Source: Ramlibacter sp.
GTDB lineage: Bacteria; Pseudomonadota; Gammaproteobacteria; Burkholderiales; Burkholderiaceae_C
Direction of reading: 5' to 3'
DNA: 64,000 nucleotides
Assembly (NCBI GenBank): GCA_019635435.1
Contig: JAHBZM010000001.1
Span: forward strand, 1,798,001 to 1,862,000
A program made the position numbers and the translations under genes. Positions 27,084 through 34,930 of the stretch are shown piece by piece. The notes under the pieces were generated by a model, which was given only the letters and a program-made list of their open reading frames with translations, did no database searches and was not told the DNA's origin. Position 1 is the stretch's first letter. The number at the start of each line of letters is the position of its first letter.

Positions 27084-27452
27084 TCAGACGCCGGGCGAGG
27101 TTTCCAGAATGATCCGGATCGATGATGACAGGGGTGGCAGATCCGACTGGATGGTGCGCCACACGATGCCATGGTCGACCTTGAAGTACCCGTGCGCCAG
27201 CGCGTTGCGCATTTCGTATGCAAAGCTCCACGGCACCGAGGCATTGCTCGCTGCGAAGGCGGGGTGATGCCTGGCCACGTTGTTGCAAGCTTCACCGATG
27301 ACCTCGAGGTTGCGGATCACCGCGTCCTGGGTCTTGGCGTCGGCGAGATAGGCCTGCTGGTCCATGCCAGCGGTATACGTTTCTATCCGGGTAACGGCCT
27401 GGACAATGTGCTCGAGATAGTCGCGCAGCCGCAATGGGTCATTGCGGCTCAT
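27084..27452 (-). CDS. hepT: HepT-like toxin (DUF86, HEPN ribonuclease)
   Basis: The 122-residue helical protein carries the HEPN active-site motif RNALAHGYF (R-x4-H-x-Y), and other HepT features such as VIGEACNNVARHHPAF. HepT proteins cut RNA, in known cases tRNA, until their tyrosine is adenylylated by MntA. The motif is intact, so the toxin should be active. It overlaps the antitoxin gene by 4 bp and is directly followed by the HNH gene. Because MntA-HepT pairs often function in phage defence or plasmid upkeep, this is probably a defence cassette. Confidence 0.88.
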   Translation of the reverse strand: MSRNDPLRLRDYLEHIVQAVTRIETYTAGMDQQAYLADAKTQDAVIRNLEVIGEACNNVARHHPAFAASNASVPWSFAYEMRNALAHGYFKVDHGIVWRTIQSDLPPLSSSIRIILETSPGV

Positions 27453-27739
27453 AGAGGGCGGGCGTCCCGCAAGACCTGCGCGCGAAACTTCTCGGGCAAG
27501 GCGTCTGGCGTCAGCACATCCACTTCCACGCCCAGCAACTGCTTCAGCTCGAAGCGGATGGCGCCTATATCGAAGAGCGTTGTCTCGGCCGTGGGCTCGA
27601 CCAACAGGTCCAGGTCGCTGCCCTCAGCGTCGTCCCCGCGGGCCGCCGATCCAAACACCTGCACGCCCGTCACGCGATGCGACAGCGCGATCTGACGGAC
27701 GCGGGCAAGGTGGGTAGAGAGGGCTTCGGAAGGGCGCAT
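27449..27739 (-). CDS. mntA: MNT nucleotidyltransferase antitoxin (MntA-like)
   Basis: The 96-residue protein has the minimal nucleotidyltransferase motif VFGSAARGDDAEGSDLDLLVE (GSxARG...SDxDL) and a C-terminal VEVDVLTPDALPEKFR segment. It should adenylylate the tyrosine of its HepT partner, whose gene overlaps it by 4 bp. The start at 27739 (MRPSEALSTHLARVR) is chosen by family length; ATG at 27754 and a more distal codon are alternatives, and none has a strong ribosome binding site. It is the first gene of the three-gene cassette and directly follows repeat copy F. Confidence 0.85.
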   Translation of the reverse strand: MRPSEALSTHLARVRQIALSHRVTGVQVFGSAARGDDAEGSDLDLLVEPTAETTLFDIGAIRFELKQLLGVEVDVLTPDALPEKFRAQVLRDARPL

Positions 27740-27781
27740 CGGGGTATTGTGCATGGGACCGCCGCGCTTAGGAAGCATTTA

Positions 27782-27874
27782 AGAGCCAAAAGTGCCTGGA
27801 GTCCAATACCGGCGGCCACTGTGCGCTATCAAAAAGTGAGTAACCGGCCTTGCGCCATCACCCCGGCGCCAGCG
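27782..27874 (+). repeat. Dispersed repeat copy F, right border of the HNH/HepT/MNT cassette
   Basis: The complete repeat (AGAGCCAAAAGTGCCTGGAG, then TCCAATACC and GGCGGCCACTGTGCGCTATC) runs into the 3' end of the beta-lactamase gene. Positions 27800-27874 are identical to 26063-26137. Positions 27782-27842 match 32064-32124 with one mismatch. Confidence 0.9.
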
Positions 27875-29060
27875 CCGTCAGCACCGCATGGGCGGCGCTC
27901 ACGCGGGCGGTGTTGGGGAAGTTGCGGTTGGCCAGCATCACCAGCCCGGTGTGGTGGCCGGGGATGAACGCGGCGTAGGCGCCAAAGCCGTTGGTGGAGC
28001 CGGTCTTGTTGAACACGGTGGCGTGTGCGTCCCACGGTGGGGCGATGAGGGGGCTCACGCTCTGCGGCTGCAGGGCCATGGCGCTGGAGTTGCCGTCGAG
28101 CATGCGCTCGTCGGAGCTGGGCCAGGGGTATTGCTCCCAGCCCAGGCCCTGCACCATGGCGCCCACGTCATAGCGCGGCACCTGCGTTTGCTCAATCGCG
28201 CTGCGCAGCGGCGCGGGCAGCGCACCGGGCTGCATCTGGGCCTGCACAAAGCGCAGCATGTCGCGCGCGGTGGACTTGACGCCATACGCCTCAGCCGCAA
28301 AAGCCCCGGGGTTCACGCGCACCGGCTGGCCGGCGCGGTTGACGCCCCAGGCGTAGCCGGCCATGAAACGCGCCGGCACCTGCACAAAGGTGCGCTGCAG
28401 CCCCAGCGCGGGGAAGAGCTCTTCGTCGCACAGCGTGGCATACGGCTTGCCCAGCGCCGCCGCCGCGGCATGGCCCATCAGGCCGATGCTGGGGTTGGAA
28501 TACTGGCGCACCGTGCCCGGCGCCACCGTGGGCTGAAAGCTGCGCAGCCAGGCGATGGCGGCCGCATCGGTCTGCACCGCGTCTGGAAACTGCAGCGGCA
28601 GGCCGGCAGCGGTGTAGGTGCCAAAGTGCAGCAGCGTGGCCTGGTCTATCGCGCTGCCGCGCAGCGCGGGCAGGTGCTTGCCGGGCGTGTCGGTCAGCGC
28701 CAGCCGGCCCGTGGCCTGCGCGTGGCAGGCCAGCGTGGCCGTGAAGGTCTTGCTGAGCGAGCCCAGCTCAAACAGCGTGTCGGGCGTGGCGGGCGCGGGG
28801 CTGGCGCGCGAGGCCACGCCGTAGCTGAAAAAGTGGCTGCGGCCGCCTTCCACAATGCCCACCACCATGCCGTCGATCGCATGCGCCTGCAGCAGCGGGC
28901 GGTAGGCGGCGTCCACGGCGGCGGCAATCTCGCCCGCTGACAGCGTGGCGCTGGCGGCCGGGGTGCGCTGCGCGCAGGCGGGCAGGGCCAGCGCGGGCAC
29001 CGCCAGGGCGCCCAGCGTGCCCAGCAAGGCGCGGCGTTGGGGGTTGATCATGTCGCTCAT
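27858..29060 (-). CDS. Class C beta-lactamase / serine hydrolase (AmpC-like)
   Basis: The 400-residue precursor has a signal with a twin-arginine look (NPQRRALLGTLGALAVPALALPACAQ), so export is likely. All three active-site elements are present: SLSK with Ser101 and Lys104, YSN at 187-189, and KTG near residue 346 in VFNKTGSTNGFGAYAAFIPG. The sequence and length fit class C beta-lactamases (AmpC, about 380) that acylate and hydrolyse cephalosporins. Peptidases of the same fold cannot be excluded. No ampR-like regulator is adjacent. The last 17 bp are duplicated at 26121-26137. Confidence 0.87.
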   Translation of the reverse strand: MSDMINPQRRALLGTLGALAVPALALPACAQRTPAASATLSAGEIAAAVDAAYRPLLQAHAIDGMVVGIVEGGRSHFFSYGVASRASPAPATPDTLFELGSLSKTFTATLACHAQATGRLALTDTPGKHLPALRGSAIDQATLLHFGTYTAAGLPLQFPDAVQTDAAAIAWLRSFQPTVAPGTVRQYSNPSIGLMGHAAAAALGKPYATLCDEELFPALGLQRTFVQVPARFMAGYAWGVNRAGQPVRVNPGAFAAEAYGVKSTARDMLRFVQAQMQPGALPAPLRSAIEQTQVPRYDVGAMVQGLGWEQYPWPSSDERMLDGNSSAMALQPQSVSPLIAPPWDAHATVFNKTGSTNGFGAYAAFIPGHHTGLVMLANRNFPNTARVSAAHAVLTALAPG

Positions 29061-29228
29061 GCGGCGAGTCTAAGGGGCTGGCGCCGTGAGCGGCTTGGTC
29101 AGGGTCATCAGGTAGAAGTTGCCCGCGTAACCTTCGATGCGCGAAGCTCGGTTTCGTGTGCGGTAATTCCGTTGCAACTTCATCGTGCGTGGACCGATGA
29201 TCGGCATCGCCTAACAAGGGGAACATTC

Positions 29229-29900
29229 ATGCCAGTCGAGATGGTTCCGGCCGTGCCGGGGGGTGCCGCAGCGGTGGTGGTCAACAGCATCTACACGGTT
29301 CAGGCCAACGCCGGGCATCGCGCCGTCTACACCGCGCTGACGCCGTACCAGAAAACAGCCTTCCAGACGGCGCTGACTGCGGCGGCCGTGACCACCATTG
29401 CGGCCATTCAGGCACTGGCGGGGCCGACGCCAGCGGAAATTGCGGCAGCCCAGGCGGCCGCCGCTGCTGCCGCGGCCGCCGCAGCAGCAGCCGCCGCGGC
29501 CGCTGCCGCAGCTCTGGCGGCGGCCACCGCGGCCGTGATCCCGGTGTGCGCGCGCGACTCGGCGGCCAATTTCAAGGCCTGGCTGACCATGGCCATTGGG
29601 CTGGTGGCCGCGCACACCCCGCATATCACCTGGCACCTGGGCGCAGCGCGTACTTTGCCGCACGGCAACGTCAAGGCCAGAACGCTCCAGCTGCGGCGCA
29701 ACGGCGTCGATGTGCCCGACACGGACTTTGTGGTTCACAAGCACCCGGGCGCGCAGGCGGCTGGCGTTGGCGCGGCCTTTGCGTCGCCGTCGCATTTCAA
29801 GCCCGGGGACGGCGCCGCGTACAACGCCATGCGCCTGTACGACCATGACCTGACACCGGACCAGAGAGCGCTGAGGAACTTGGCGCAGGCGGGGCTGTAG
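29229..29900 (+). CDS. Hypothetical protein with a 20-alanine helix
   Basis: This 223-residue protein is not recognised. After an N-terminal helical part comes AEIAAAQ and then 20 consecutive alanines (codons at 29454-29513, using all four alanine codons), followed by an Ala-rich tail. The C-terminal half appears folded (FKAWLTMAIGLVAAHTPHITWHLG, DFVVHKHPG, ASPSHFKPGDGAAYNAMRLYDHDLTPDQRAL). There is no signal peptide. The start at 29229 has an AAGGGGAA site. It lies 14 bp upstream of the nitrilase-like gene and is clearly co-transcribed with it. It may be a partner or carrier of that enzyme. Confidence 0.65.
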   Translation: MPVEMVPAVPGGAAAVVVNSIYTVQANAGHRAVYTALTPYQKTAFQTALTAAAVTTIAAIQALAGPTPAEIAAAQAAAAAAAAAAAAAAAAAAAALAAATAAVIPVCARDSAANFKAWLTMAIGLVAAHTPHITWHLGAARTLPHGNVKARTLQLRRNGVDVPDTDFVVHKHPGAQAAGVGAAFASPSHFKPGDGAAYNAMRLYDHDLTPDQRALRNLAQAGL

Positions 29901-29914
29901 CGGGAGACCTCATC

Positions 29915-31114
29915 ATGCCGATGAAGGAATACCGGCTTCCCACTGAAGCGGAGCTCAAGGACCCCAGCACGCTGCCCTCGTTGAACGGCGCCACGGGCAT
30001 GGCCTGGTTTATCCGGCGGATGCCGGCCTCCGGTGCACTCCACAAGCTTTTCAACGACGCCCATGTGTGCGTGCAGGACGATGCGGCCGGCACCATCGAC
30101 CATGGCGGCCTTCGGTTGCGTCCGGTACAGGTGCAGGTGTTTTCCGCCCCGACGGGAGGCACCACGTTCTTCGTCGTTCCAAAGGCCGCTGTGGCTGCGG
30201 GCGGTGCAAGCGCGGCGGCCATGGGTGGGGCCCCCAGCGGTGCAGCGCAGGCTGACCCCTTGCGCCTCACGCCGCTGCGCATTGCGGCCTTTTGCATCAA
30301 GAACGAGGGGCTTCTGGCAGACACCGAGCACCGGCTGGCAAAGCTGGAAGCGGCGGTGGCCGCCGTCGCCGATGCCAACGTTTTCATTGCACCCGAAGAC
30401 TATCTGTGCCGCTGGGAGGCCTCCCCCGCAGCTGCCGCAGCGGCGGGCCCCAACCCCAGTGCGAGCGCGATGGTTGCGAGTGGCCCTTCTGTGGACGCCG
30501 TGGCTGCCGACTTCGACCTTGCAATGCTCATAGGGCAACGGATGATGGCGCTCAGCGCCAAGTTCCCCGCCATGCTGATCATCCCCGGCACGCTCATGTT
30601 CTTGTCGCGAGACAAAACAAGGGCCTACAACCGCGCTTACGTTTACCTGGGCGGTGACGCCGTCTGCTCCAATGACCAACGCGGTTGGTACGACAAGAGG
30701 GACACCAGCCCGGAGCGGGGCCTGAACCTGCCGTTTGTCAACGGGCCGCGCGGTTATTTCGACTTTGACTTCCGTGAGTTGATGTGCCGCTTGCAGATCT
30801 GCGCGGATTCATTTGCCGCGCCCCAAGCCGTGCCCGCGGTGGACTTGCAGATCGTCATTTCGCATCGCCCCGGAGCCACCGGAACCTTCACCCACCCCAA
30901 GGGCTGCAAACTCATCGTCGATGGCTTTCAGGGTGATGTCGTCACTTTCCGGTTGGCGGGTGCCAGCATTGCACCGACCGCAATCAAGTCTGACTGCAAG
31001 ATTTACGACGTCGTGATCCAGCGCGAAGGCATTGCTCCCGAGCAGGTCGCCGCCGCGCTGCCGGAGGGGGCGCTACCGGCCGGGTTGTCGGCGCTGATCT
31101 CGGCTTATACCTAG
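29915..31114 (+). CDS. Nitrilase-superfamily-like protein
   Basis: The 399-residue protein matches the carbon-nitrogen hydrolase triad in order and spacing: Glu161 in FIAPEDYL, Lys261 in WYDKRDTSPERGL and Cys296 in CRLQICADS, 35 residues after the lysine. AMLIIPGTLMFL and TRAYNRAYVYLGGDAV correspond to the core strands before the lysine. Typical nitrilases are about 280-340 residues; here there is an extra ~100-residue N-terminal part and low overall resemblance, so the substrate is unknown. It forms a two-gene unit with the poly-alanine protein. Confidence 0.6.
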   Translation: MPMKEYRLPTEAELKDPSTLPSLNGATGMAWFIRRMPASGALHKLFNDAHVCVQDDAAGTIDHGGLRLRPVQVQVFSAPTGGTTFFVVPKAAVAAGGASAAAMGGAPSGAAQADPLRLTPLRIAAFCIKNEGLLADTEHRLAKLEAAVAAVADANVFIAPEDYLCRWEASPAAAAAAGPNPSASAMVASGPSVDAVAADFDLAMLIGQRMMALSAKFPAMLIIPGTLMFLSRDKTRAYNRAYVYLGGDAVCSNDQRGWYDKRDTSPERGLNLPFVNGPRGYFDFDFRELMCRLQICADSFAAPQAVPAVDLQIVISHRPGATGTFTHPKGCKLIVDGFQGDVVTFRLAGASIAPTAIKSDCKIYDVVIQREGIAPEQVAAALPEGALPAGLSALISAYT

Positions 31115-31207
31115 CAAAGTCTGACCGGCCGGCCCCCCGCGCGCAATGGGCTTGCAGGCTTTCCCCGGCGCTCTTACGATGCGCCAGAGAAGAAAAGGGG
31201 GTGGCTT

Positions 31208-32044
31208 ATGGCCAGGAAAAAGAGGGAAAGCGCCGGCGAGAGCCTGGTGAATCTGGTGGCCATGCTGCCGTGGTGGGCCGGCGTGGCGCTCGCGGTGGCC
31301 AGCTATCTGGTTTTGCACCGGTTCGCGATTGTTCCCACGGTGGCAGGCCTGGCAAAACCTGCGAACGCCGGCTTCGCGCTCATCGCCGTGCTGGCTTTTT
31401 ACGGCCAGTTCTTTGTGCCGTTCTTATGCCTGCTGGCCGCCCTCGTCTCCTTCCTGCGCCGCAAGAAGCGCCAAGGCCTCCTCAGCGATGTAACCCAGTC
31501 CAACAGTGCGCAAGCCCTGGACGGCATGAGCTGGCGCGAGTTCGAGATGCTGGTGGGCGAGGCATTCAGCCGGCAGGGCTACCGCGTGACCGAACTCGGC
31601 GGCAACGGCGCCGATGGCGGCGTGGACCTGGTGCTGACCAAGGGCGGCGAAACCTTTCTTGTGCAATGCAAGCAGTGGAAGGCCTTCAAGGTGGGCGTGG
31701 ACGTGGTGCGCGAGCTGTATGGCGTGATGGCGGCGCGCGGCGCCACGGGCGGCTACGTCATCACCTCGGGCCGCTTCACCGCCGACGCCCAGGCCTTTGC
31801 CAGCGGGCGCAATGTCAAGCTCTTCGATGGCCCCAAGCTGCTGGCCTTGATCAGGGACGTGAAGGCCGAGCACGAGGCCGAGACCGCGCCCGCACCGCTG
31901 TCGATGCGGCCCCAGGCTGCGGCGTCACCCGCCTGCCCCTCGTGCGGAGCAGCGATGGTGCTGCGCACGGCAAAAAAGGGCGCGAATGCGGGCAAGCAGT
32001 TCTGGGGTTGCTCGACGTACCCGGCTTGCCGGGGCACGCGGTGA
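31208..32044 (+). CDS. Membrane-anchored Mrr-like restriction endonuclease with zinc ribbon
   Basis: The 278-residue protein has two N-terminal membrane segments (about 18-40 and 55-82). A restriction-endonuclease (Mrr_cat) domain follows, with the metal-binding GADGGVDLV (Asp140) and VQCKQW (Gln153, Lys155). A topoisomerase-type C4 zinc ribbon closes the protein: CPSCGAAMVL ... WGCSTYPACRGT. Such proteins are thought to act on foreign or damaged DNA near the membrane. The last ~50 bp of the gene are duplicated, in diverged form, at 32815-32866 on the far side of the ParE cassette. Confidence 0.82.
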   Translation: MARKKRESAGESLVNLVAMLPWWAGVALAVASYLVLHRFAIVPTVAGLAKPANAGFALIAVLAFYGQFFVPFLCLLAALVSFLRRKKRQGLLSDVTQSNSAQALDGMSWREFEMLVGEAFSRQGYRVTELGGNGADGGVDLVLTKGGETFLVQCKQWKAFKVGVDVVRELYGVMAARGATGGYVITSGRFTADAQAFASGRNVKLFDGPKLLALIRDVKAEHEAETAPAPLSMRPQAAASPACPSCGAAMVLRTAKKGANAGKQFWGCSTYPACRGTR

Positions 32045-32063
32045 GCCGCTCAGCGGTCAATTC

Positions 32064-32124
32064 AGAGCCAAAAGTGCCTGGAGTCCAATACCGGCGGCCA
32101 CTCTGCGCTATCAAAAAGTGAGTA
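32064..32124 (+). repeat. Dispersed repeat copy G, left border of the ParE cassette
   Basis: The full repeat matches copy F (27782-27842) in 60 of 61 positions. It lies downstream of the Mrr-like gene (+) and upstream (in coordinates) of the 3' end of the ParE gene (-). Confidence 0.9.
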
Positions 32125-32199
32125 GACGGCGCTTGCGTTGAGGCGCCTGGTCGGCTAATCCTGACTGGGCAAGCATTGGGGTAGCACGACGCCTGGTGG

Positions 32200-32493
32200 T
32201 CAGTTCAGCCTGTTGCGCCAATAGTCGGGTTTGCGGTGCTGGTGGGCAACGGCCAGAACCAATAGATCGGAGCCGTCTTGTGCGTAGATCACGCTGTAAG
32301 GGAAGCGCCGCAAGCGGCAGCGGCGAATTTGTGGCGTCAACGGATGCCAAGCCTTGGGAAACTGTTCTATGAGCTGGATGGTTTTGAGCGTCTCGATCAG
32401 GAAGGCATCACCCAAGCCAGGTGCCTGCTCTGCGTACCAGGAAATTGCTTCGTCAAGCTCGGCCTGTGCCGGCTCCAGCAAGCGGATGCTCAT
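32200..32493 (-). CDS. ParE/RelE-family toxin
   Basis: The 97-residue protein has the family pattern: an N-terminal helix (EPAQAELDEAISWYAEQAPGLGDAFLIE), then FPKAWHPLTPQIRRCRLRRFPYSVIYAQ and the C-terminal strand LLVLAVAHQHRKPDYWRNR. This is the usual plasmid-stabilisation type of the RelE/ParE superfamily, which inhibits gyrase or cleaves ribosome-bound mRNA. It overlaps the antitoxin gene by 4 bp. The pair lies between copies of the Mrr gene's 3' end and is probably a horizontally moving module. Confidence 0.9.
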   Translation of the reverse strand: MSIRLLEPAQAELDEAISWYAEQAPGLGDAFLIETLKTIQLIEQFPKAWHPLTPQIRRCRLRRFPYSVIYAQDGSDLLVLAVAHQHRKPDYWRNRLN

Positions 32494-32723
32494 GCGGGCT
32501 TGGTGTTGACCTGGTATTTGGCAATCACGTCGGACAAGGCCACGGCCTTGATTTCACCGCGCCGATAGGCGGCCAGCCTGTCGTCGGCCTCCTTGGCCCA
32601 CAGCGCGTCCAGCGCGGCGTCGGGTTGGTCGAGGCTGTCCAAAATGCGCTCAACCACTTCCATGCGCTCTTCGGGGGGGAGCTTGGCGGCTTGGGCGGTC
32701 AATGCTTCAGCGGCTTGGGACAT
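32490..32723 (-). CDS. Antitoxin of the ParE/RelE pair (addiction module component)
   Basis: The 77-residue protein MSQAAEALTAQAAKLPPEER continues with MEVVERILDSLD and ends VALSDVIAKYQVNTKPA. It has the form of the short addiction-module antitoxins (TIGR02574-like): a helical start that contacts the toxin, an acidic middle with WAKEADDRLAAYRRGEI, and the C-terminal toxin-binding tail. The start at 32723 has a GGAG site at suitable spacing; the longer frame upstream has no family-like sequence. It is the promoter-proximal gene, as is usual for antitoxins. Confidence 0.88.
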   Translation of the reverse strand: MSQAAEALTAQAAKLPPEERMEVVERILDSLDQPDAALDALWAKEADDRLAAYRRGEIKAVALSDVIAKYQVNTKPA

Positions 32724-32814
32724 GGGCACTCCAGAGGTTGGAAACGAATAAACGCCACTATAACGGTGCGGTTTGGAGTCTCCAATTCGCGGTTCCCCTT
32801 CTTCGAGTGGCGGG

Positions 32815-32866
32815 CGGGCAGTTCTGGGGTTATTCGACGTACCCGGCTTGTCGGGGCACGCGATAG
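32815..32866 (+). repeat. Duplicated 3' end of the Mrr-like gene
   Basis: This stretch translates as GQFWGYSTYPACRGTR plus stop, against GKQFWGCSTYPACRGTR in the intact gene. Over about 50 bp I count some half-dozen differences from 31993-32044. It sits directly next to the 3' end of the YdeI-like gene. Together with repeat copy G it brackets the toxin-antitoxin pair. Confidence 0.8.
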
Positions 32867-32871
32867 CGCGA

Positions 32872-33471
32872 TCAGGCCTTCGGCTTCTGCGGATAAATCG
32901 TTTCGCCGCTCTTGAGCATCTGCACAAACGCGGCCAGCTTGCGCGCGCGCCCCGCCTCGGTCTTCATGTTGTGCAGGCGGAAGGCGATGGCGAAGCGGTT
33001 CTGCGCGCTGAGCCCGGCCAGCGTCTGCAAGGCCTTGCGGTGGCCCTTGAGCGCGGCCACCAGGTCGGCGGGGATTTCCATCTCCTTGCTGCCGCCATAG
33101 GCCTGGTCCCAGCGGCCGTCGGCCCTGGCCAGCTCAACCTGCGCCAGGCCGGGCGGCTTCATGCGGCCTTCGGCCTCGAGCCGCGCCACATTGGCCACGT
33201 TGATCTTGCTCCAGATGCTGCGTTTGCCGCGCGGCGTGTAGCGCTGCAGATAGCTCTTGTCGTCAAAGGCCCGGCGCACCGCGTCGATCCAGCCCCAGCA
33301 CAGCACCACGTCGATCGCCTCCTTGGGCGTGATGGACGGGAGACCCGAGCCCACCTTGTGCAGCTTGATCCAGACCTCGGCCTCGCTGGCGTGGTGGGTT
33401 GCCAGCCAGCGGTCGAAGGCCTGCGGGGTTTTGAATTCGCGGGCGGACACGGCGAGGGGCGTGGGGCTCAT
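32872..33471 (-). CDS. YdeI/OmdA-family protein
   Basis: The 199-residue protein begins SAREFKTPQAFDRWLATHHASEAEVWIKLHK and has SITPKEAIDVVLCWGWIDAVRRAFDDKSYLQRYTPR and SIWSKINVANVARLEAEGRM. This is the YdeI/OmpD-associated family, which bears the general name 'bacteriocin-protection protein'. No enzyme activity is proven for the family; the conserved Trp and Arg residues suggest a binding role. Length is usual. It probably converged directly on the Mrr-like gene before the ParE cassette was inserted. Confidence 0.85.
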   Translation of the reverse strand: MSPTPLAVSAREFKTPQAFDRWLATHHASEAEVWIKLHKVGSGLPSITPKEAIDVVLCWGWIDAVRRAFDDKSYLQRYTPRGKRSIWSKINVANVARLEAEGRMKPPGLAQVELARADGRWDQAYGGSKEMEIPADLVAALKGHRKALQTLAGLSAQNRFAIAFRLHNMKTEAGRARKLAAFVQMLKSGETIYPQKPKA

Positions 33472-33501
33472 GGCCGCATCGTATCGCGGGCTTAGCGCTG
33501 C

Positions 33502-33948
33502 TCAGGCGGAGAAACGCTTCGTCATCGTCCACAGGGTGTGTTCACCCACCCAGCGCTCGATGCGCCCTGACTTGGCATAGCCCAGCTTGCGGTAGAAGCC
33601 CGGAGCCTGCCAGTCGAAGGTCTCAAGCACCACGCCCACGGCGCCCATATCGCGGCCTTGCTGTTCGGCCCGCGTCAGTAGCGCTGAGCCCACGCCCTGG
33701 CCGCGCGCGGCTTCGGCCACCCAGAGCAGTTCCACCCGCAGCCAGAACATGCTGACGAAGCCGCGGATGCCGCCCAACAGCTCGCCCTGTGCGTCGCGCG
33801 CGTTGAACCGCACCATCTGCACCTGCGGGTACTCGCCGGCAAAGCGGTAGTTGAACTCGCGAAGATTGCGCCCCAGCACGCCGGAGTGCACTTCCTCATC
33901 CGACGGCATGTAGAGTGTGTGGGCGAGAGGTGGCTTGGGCAGTTTCAT
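33502..33948 (-). CDS. GNAT-family N-acetyltransferase
   Basis: The 148-residue protein has the acetyl-CoA-binding motif of GNAT enzymes: LLWVAEAARGQGVGSALLTRAEQQGRDMGAVGVVLETFDWQAPGFYRKLGY, with the R/Q-x-x-G-x-G/A loop. It opens with MKLPKPPLAHTLYMPSDEE. The acetyl acceptor cannot be predicted. The start at 33948 is chosen because the upstream extension (APWYPRAP) is not family-like. It is the last high-G+C gene before the AT-rich islet. Confidence 0.82.
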   Translation of the reverse strand: MKLPKPPLAHTLYMPSDEEVHSGVLGRNLREFNYRFAGEYPQVQMVRFNARDAQGELLGGIRGFVSMFWLRVELLWVAEAARGQGVGSALLTRAEQQGRDMGAVGVVLETFDWQAPGFYRKLGYAKSGRIERWVGEHTLWTMTKRFSA

Positions 33949-34078
33949 GGGGGCGCGAGGGTACCACGGCGCCGGGGCGCTCAAGCAGTTTCCATGCGGG
34001 TTGCGGGCCGAAAAGGGCTGGGGAGGCGCGCGGGATGTGCTTGCGGGTCAACAGGCGAGCGAAAATGCTTGGCCATGC

Positions 34079-34930
34079 CTAAGACTCTTCGGCATTCCTG
34101 ATCTCCGTAACCGGAATTCCGTGGCCACGTATGTAGTCTGCGACGGCTTCAAGAAAACTACGCGCACTAACAACAGCGGCTGAGTAGAAGATTTCCGAAA
34201 AATCCAAAGGTCTCAAGTCCAATTGCTCTCCGACGTTGAAAGATCTCGCTCGCTCGACTTGCCGCATCTCGATCATCATGTCTTCCTTCGTCGCAGTGCC
34301 CAGCAGCTTTTTCAACGGAAGAGACTCGTTATTCTGCACTCCTCTGGCCCAACCTTCGATCCCGAGCCATCGAAGCTGCAGCTTCCCATCAACTGCATGT
34401 TTTTCTTGGACGACGCCGAAGTTGTGGCTCAAGATGTTTCTTACTTTGTACAAGTCATCGGCCCTAAAGCCCTGATCACTTGAGATTCCGTACCACTCAG
34501 ACATAAATCGTAGTTTTGGCCTGACGCCGGTGGCCGATTGCACCATCCTCCGGCGCCTCTGTGCCTCATCATCAGTCACGTCTTCCATCTTCATCGCGAC
34601 AATGCAAGCTATGTCATGCGCCTCGTCCAACATGAGGCAGTAGTGCTCGAGCAAATCTCTGAGGCAATTCCCCCCAGTCTAGGCTACATAGGCCTGTCGC
34701 CATAGCTCTTCCTGTTCTGGGCTCGGGTCTGACGGCACAAGCTGAATGGGCCATGAAAGTGACTCGTCTGTCACCATCGAATGGTCAAGGAGATGGCTCG
34801 GAGGCTGGGGGCCGTTCATGCCATTGACGGCTAAGGCCAAGAACCAAGCAGCTCGCTTTCTGCCGCGGCGCGCAATTAGGCGCAATCGATCAAGATCTAA
34901 ATGAATGCTTGGGCGTGATCCATCAGCCAT
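34079..34930 (-). pseudogene. Unknown gene interrupted by an in-frame amber codon
   Basis: Two open stretches share one frame: 83 codons from the ATG at 34930 to the TAG at 34679-34681, and then an uninterrupted frame to the stop at 34079. The sequence between (TGGNCLRDLLEHYCLMLDEA) looks coding, and the apparent second start is an internal TTG, so this seems to be one ~283-codon gene carrying a stop. The product is unknown; it is helical and charged (KVRNILSHNFGVVQEKH, VVSARSFLEAVADYIRGHGIP). It is probably an accessory gene of the neighbouring defence pair, now inactive unless the codon is read through. Base composition is clearly lower in G+C than the flanks. Confidence 0.55.

Noticed and set aside
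27858..29060. True AmpC regulation by a divergent ampR
   Set aside because: The gene upstream of the beta-lactamase is the poly-alanine gene, not a LysR regulator. The LysR gene at 42068 is too far away to be linked.
24000..33000. Prophage or integrative element in the accessory zone
   Set aside because: No integrase, transposase, phage structural gene or tRNA-associated att site can be seen. The borders found are repeat- or gene-tail-based instead.
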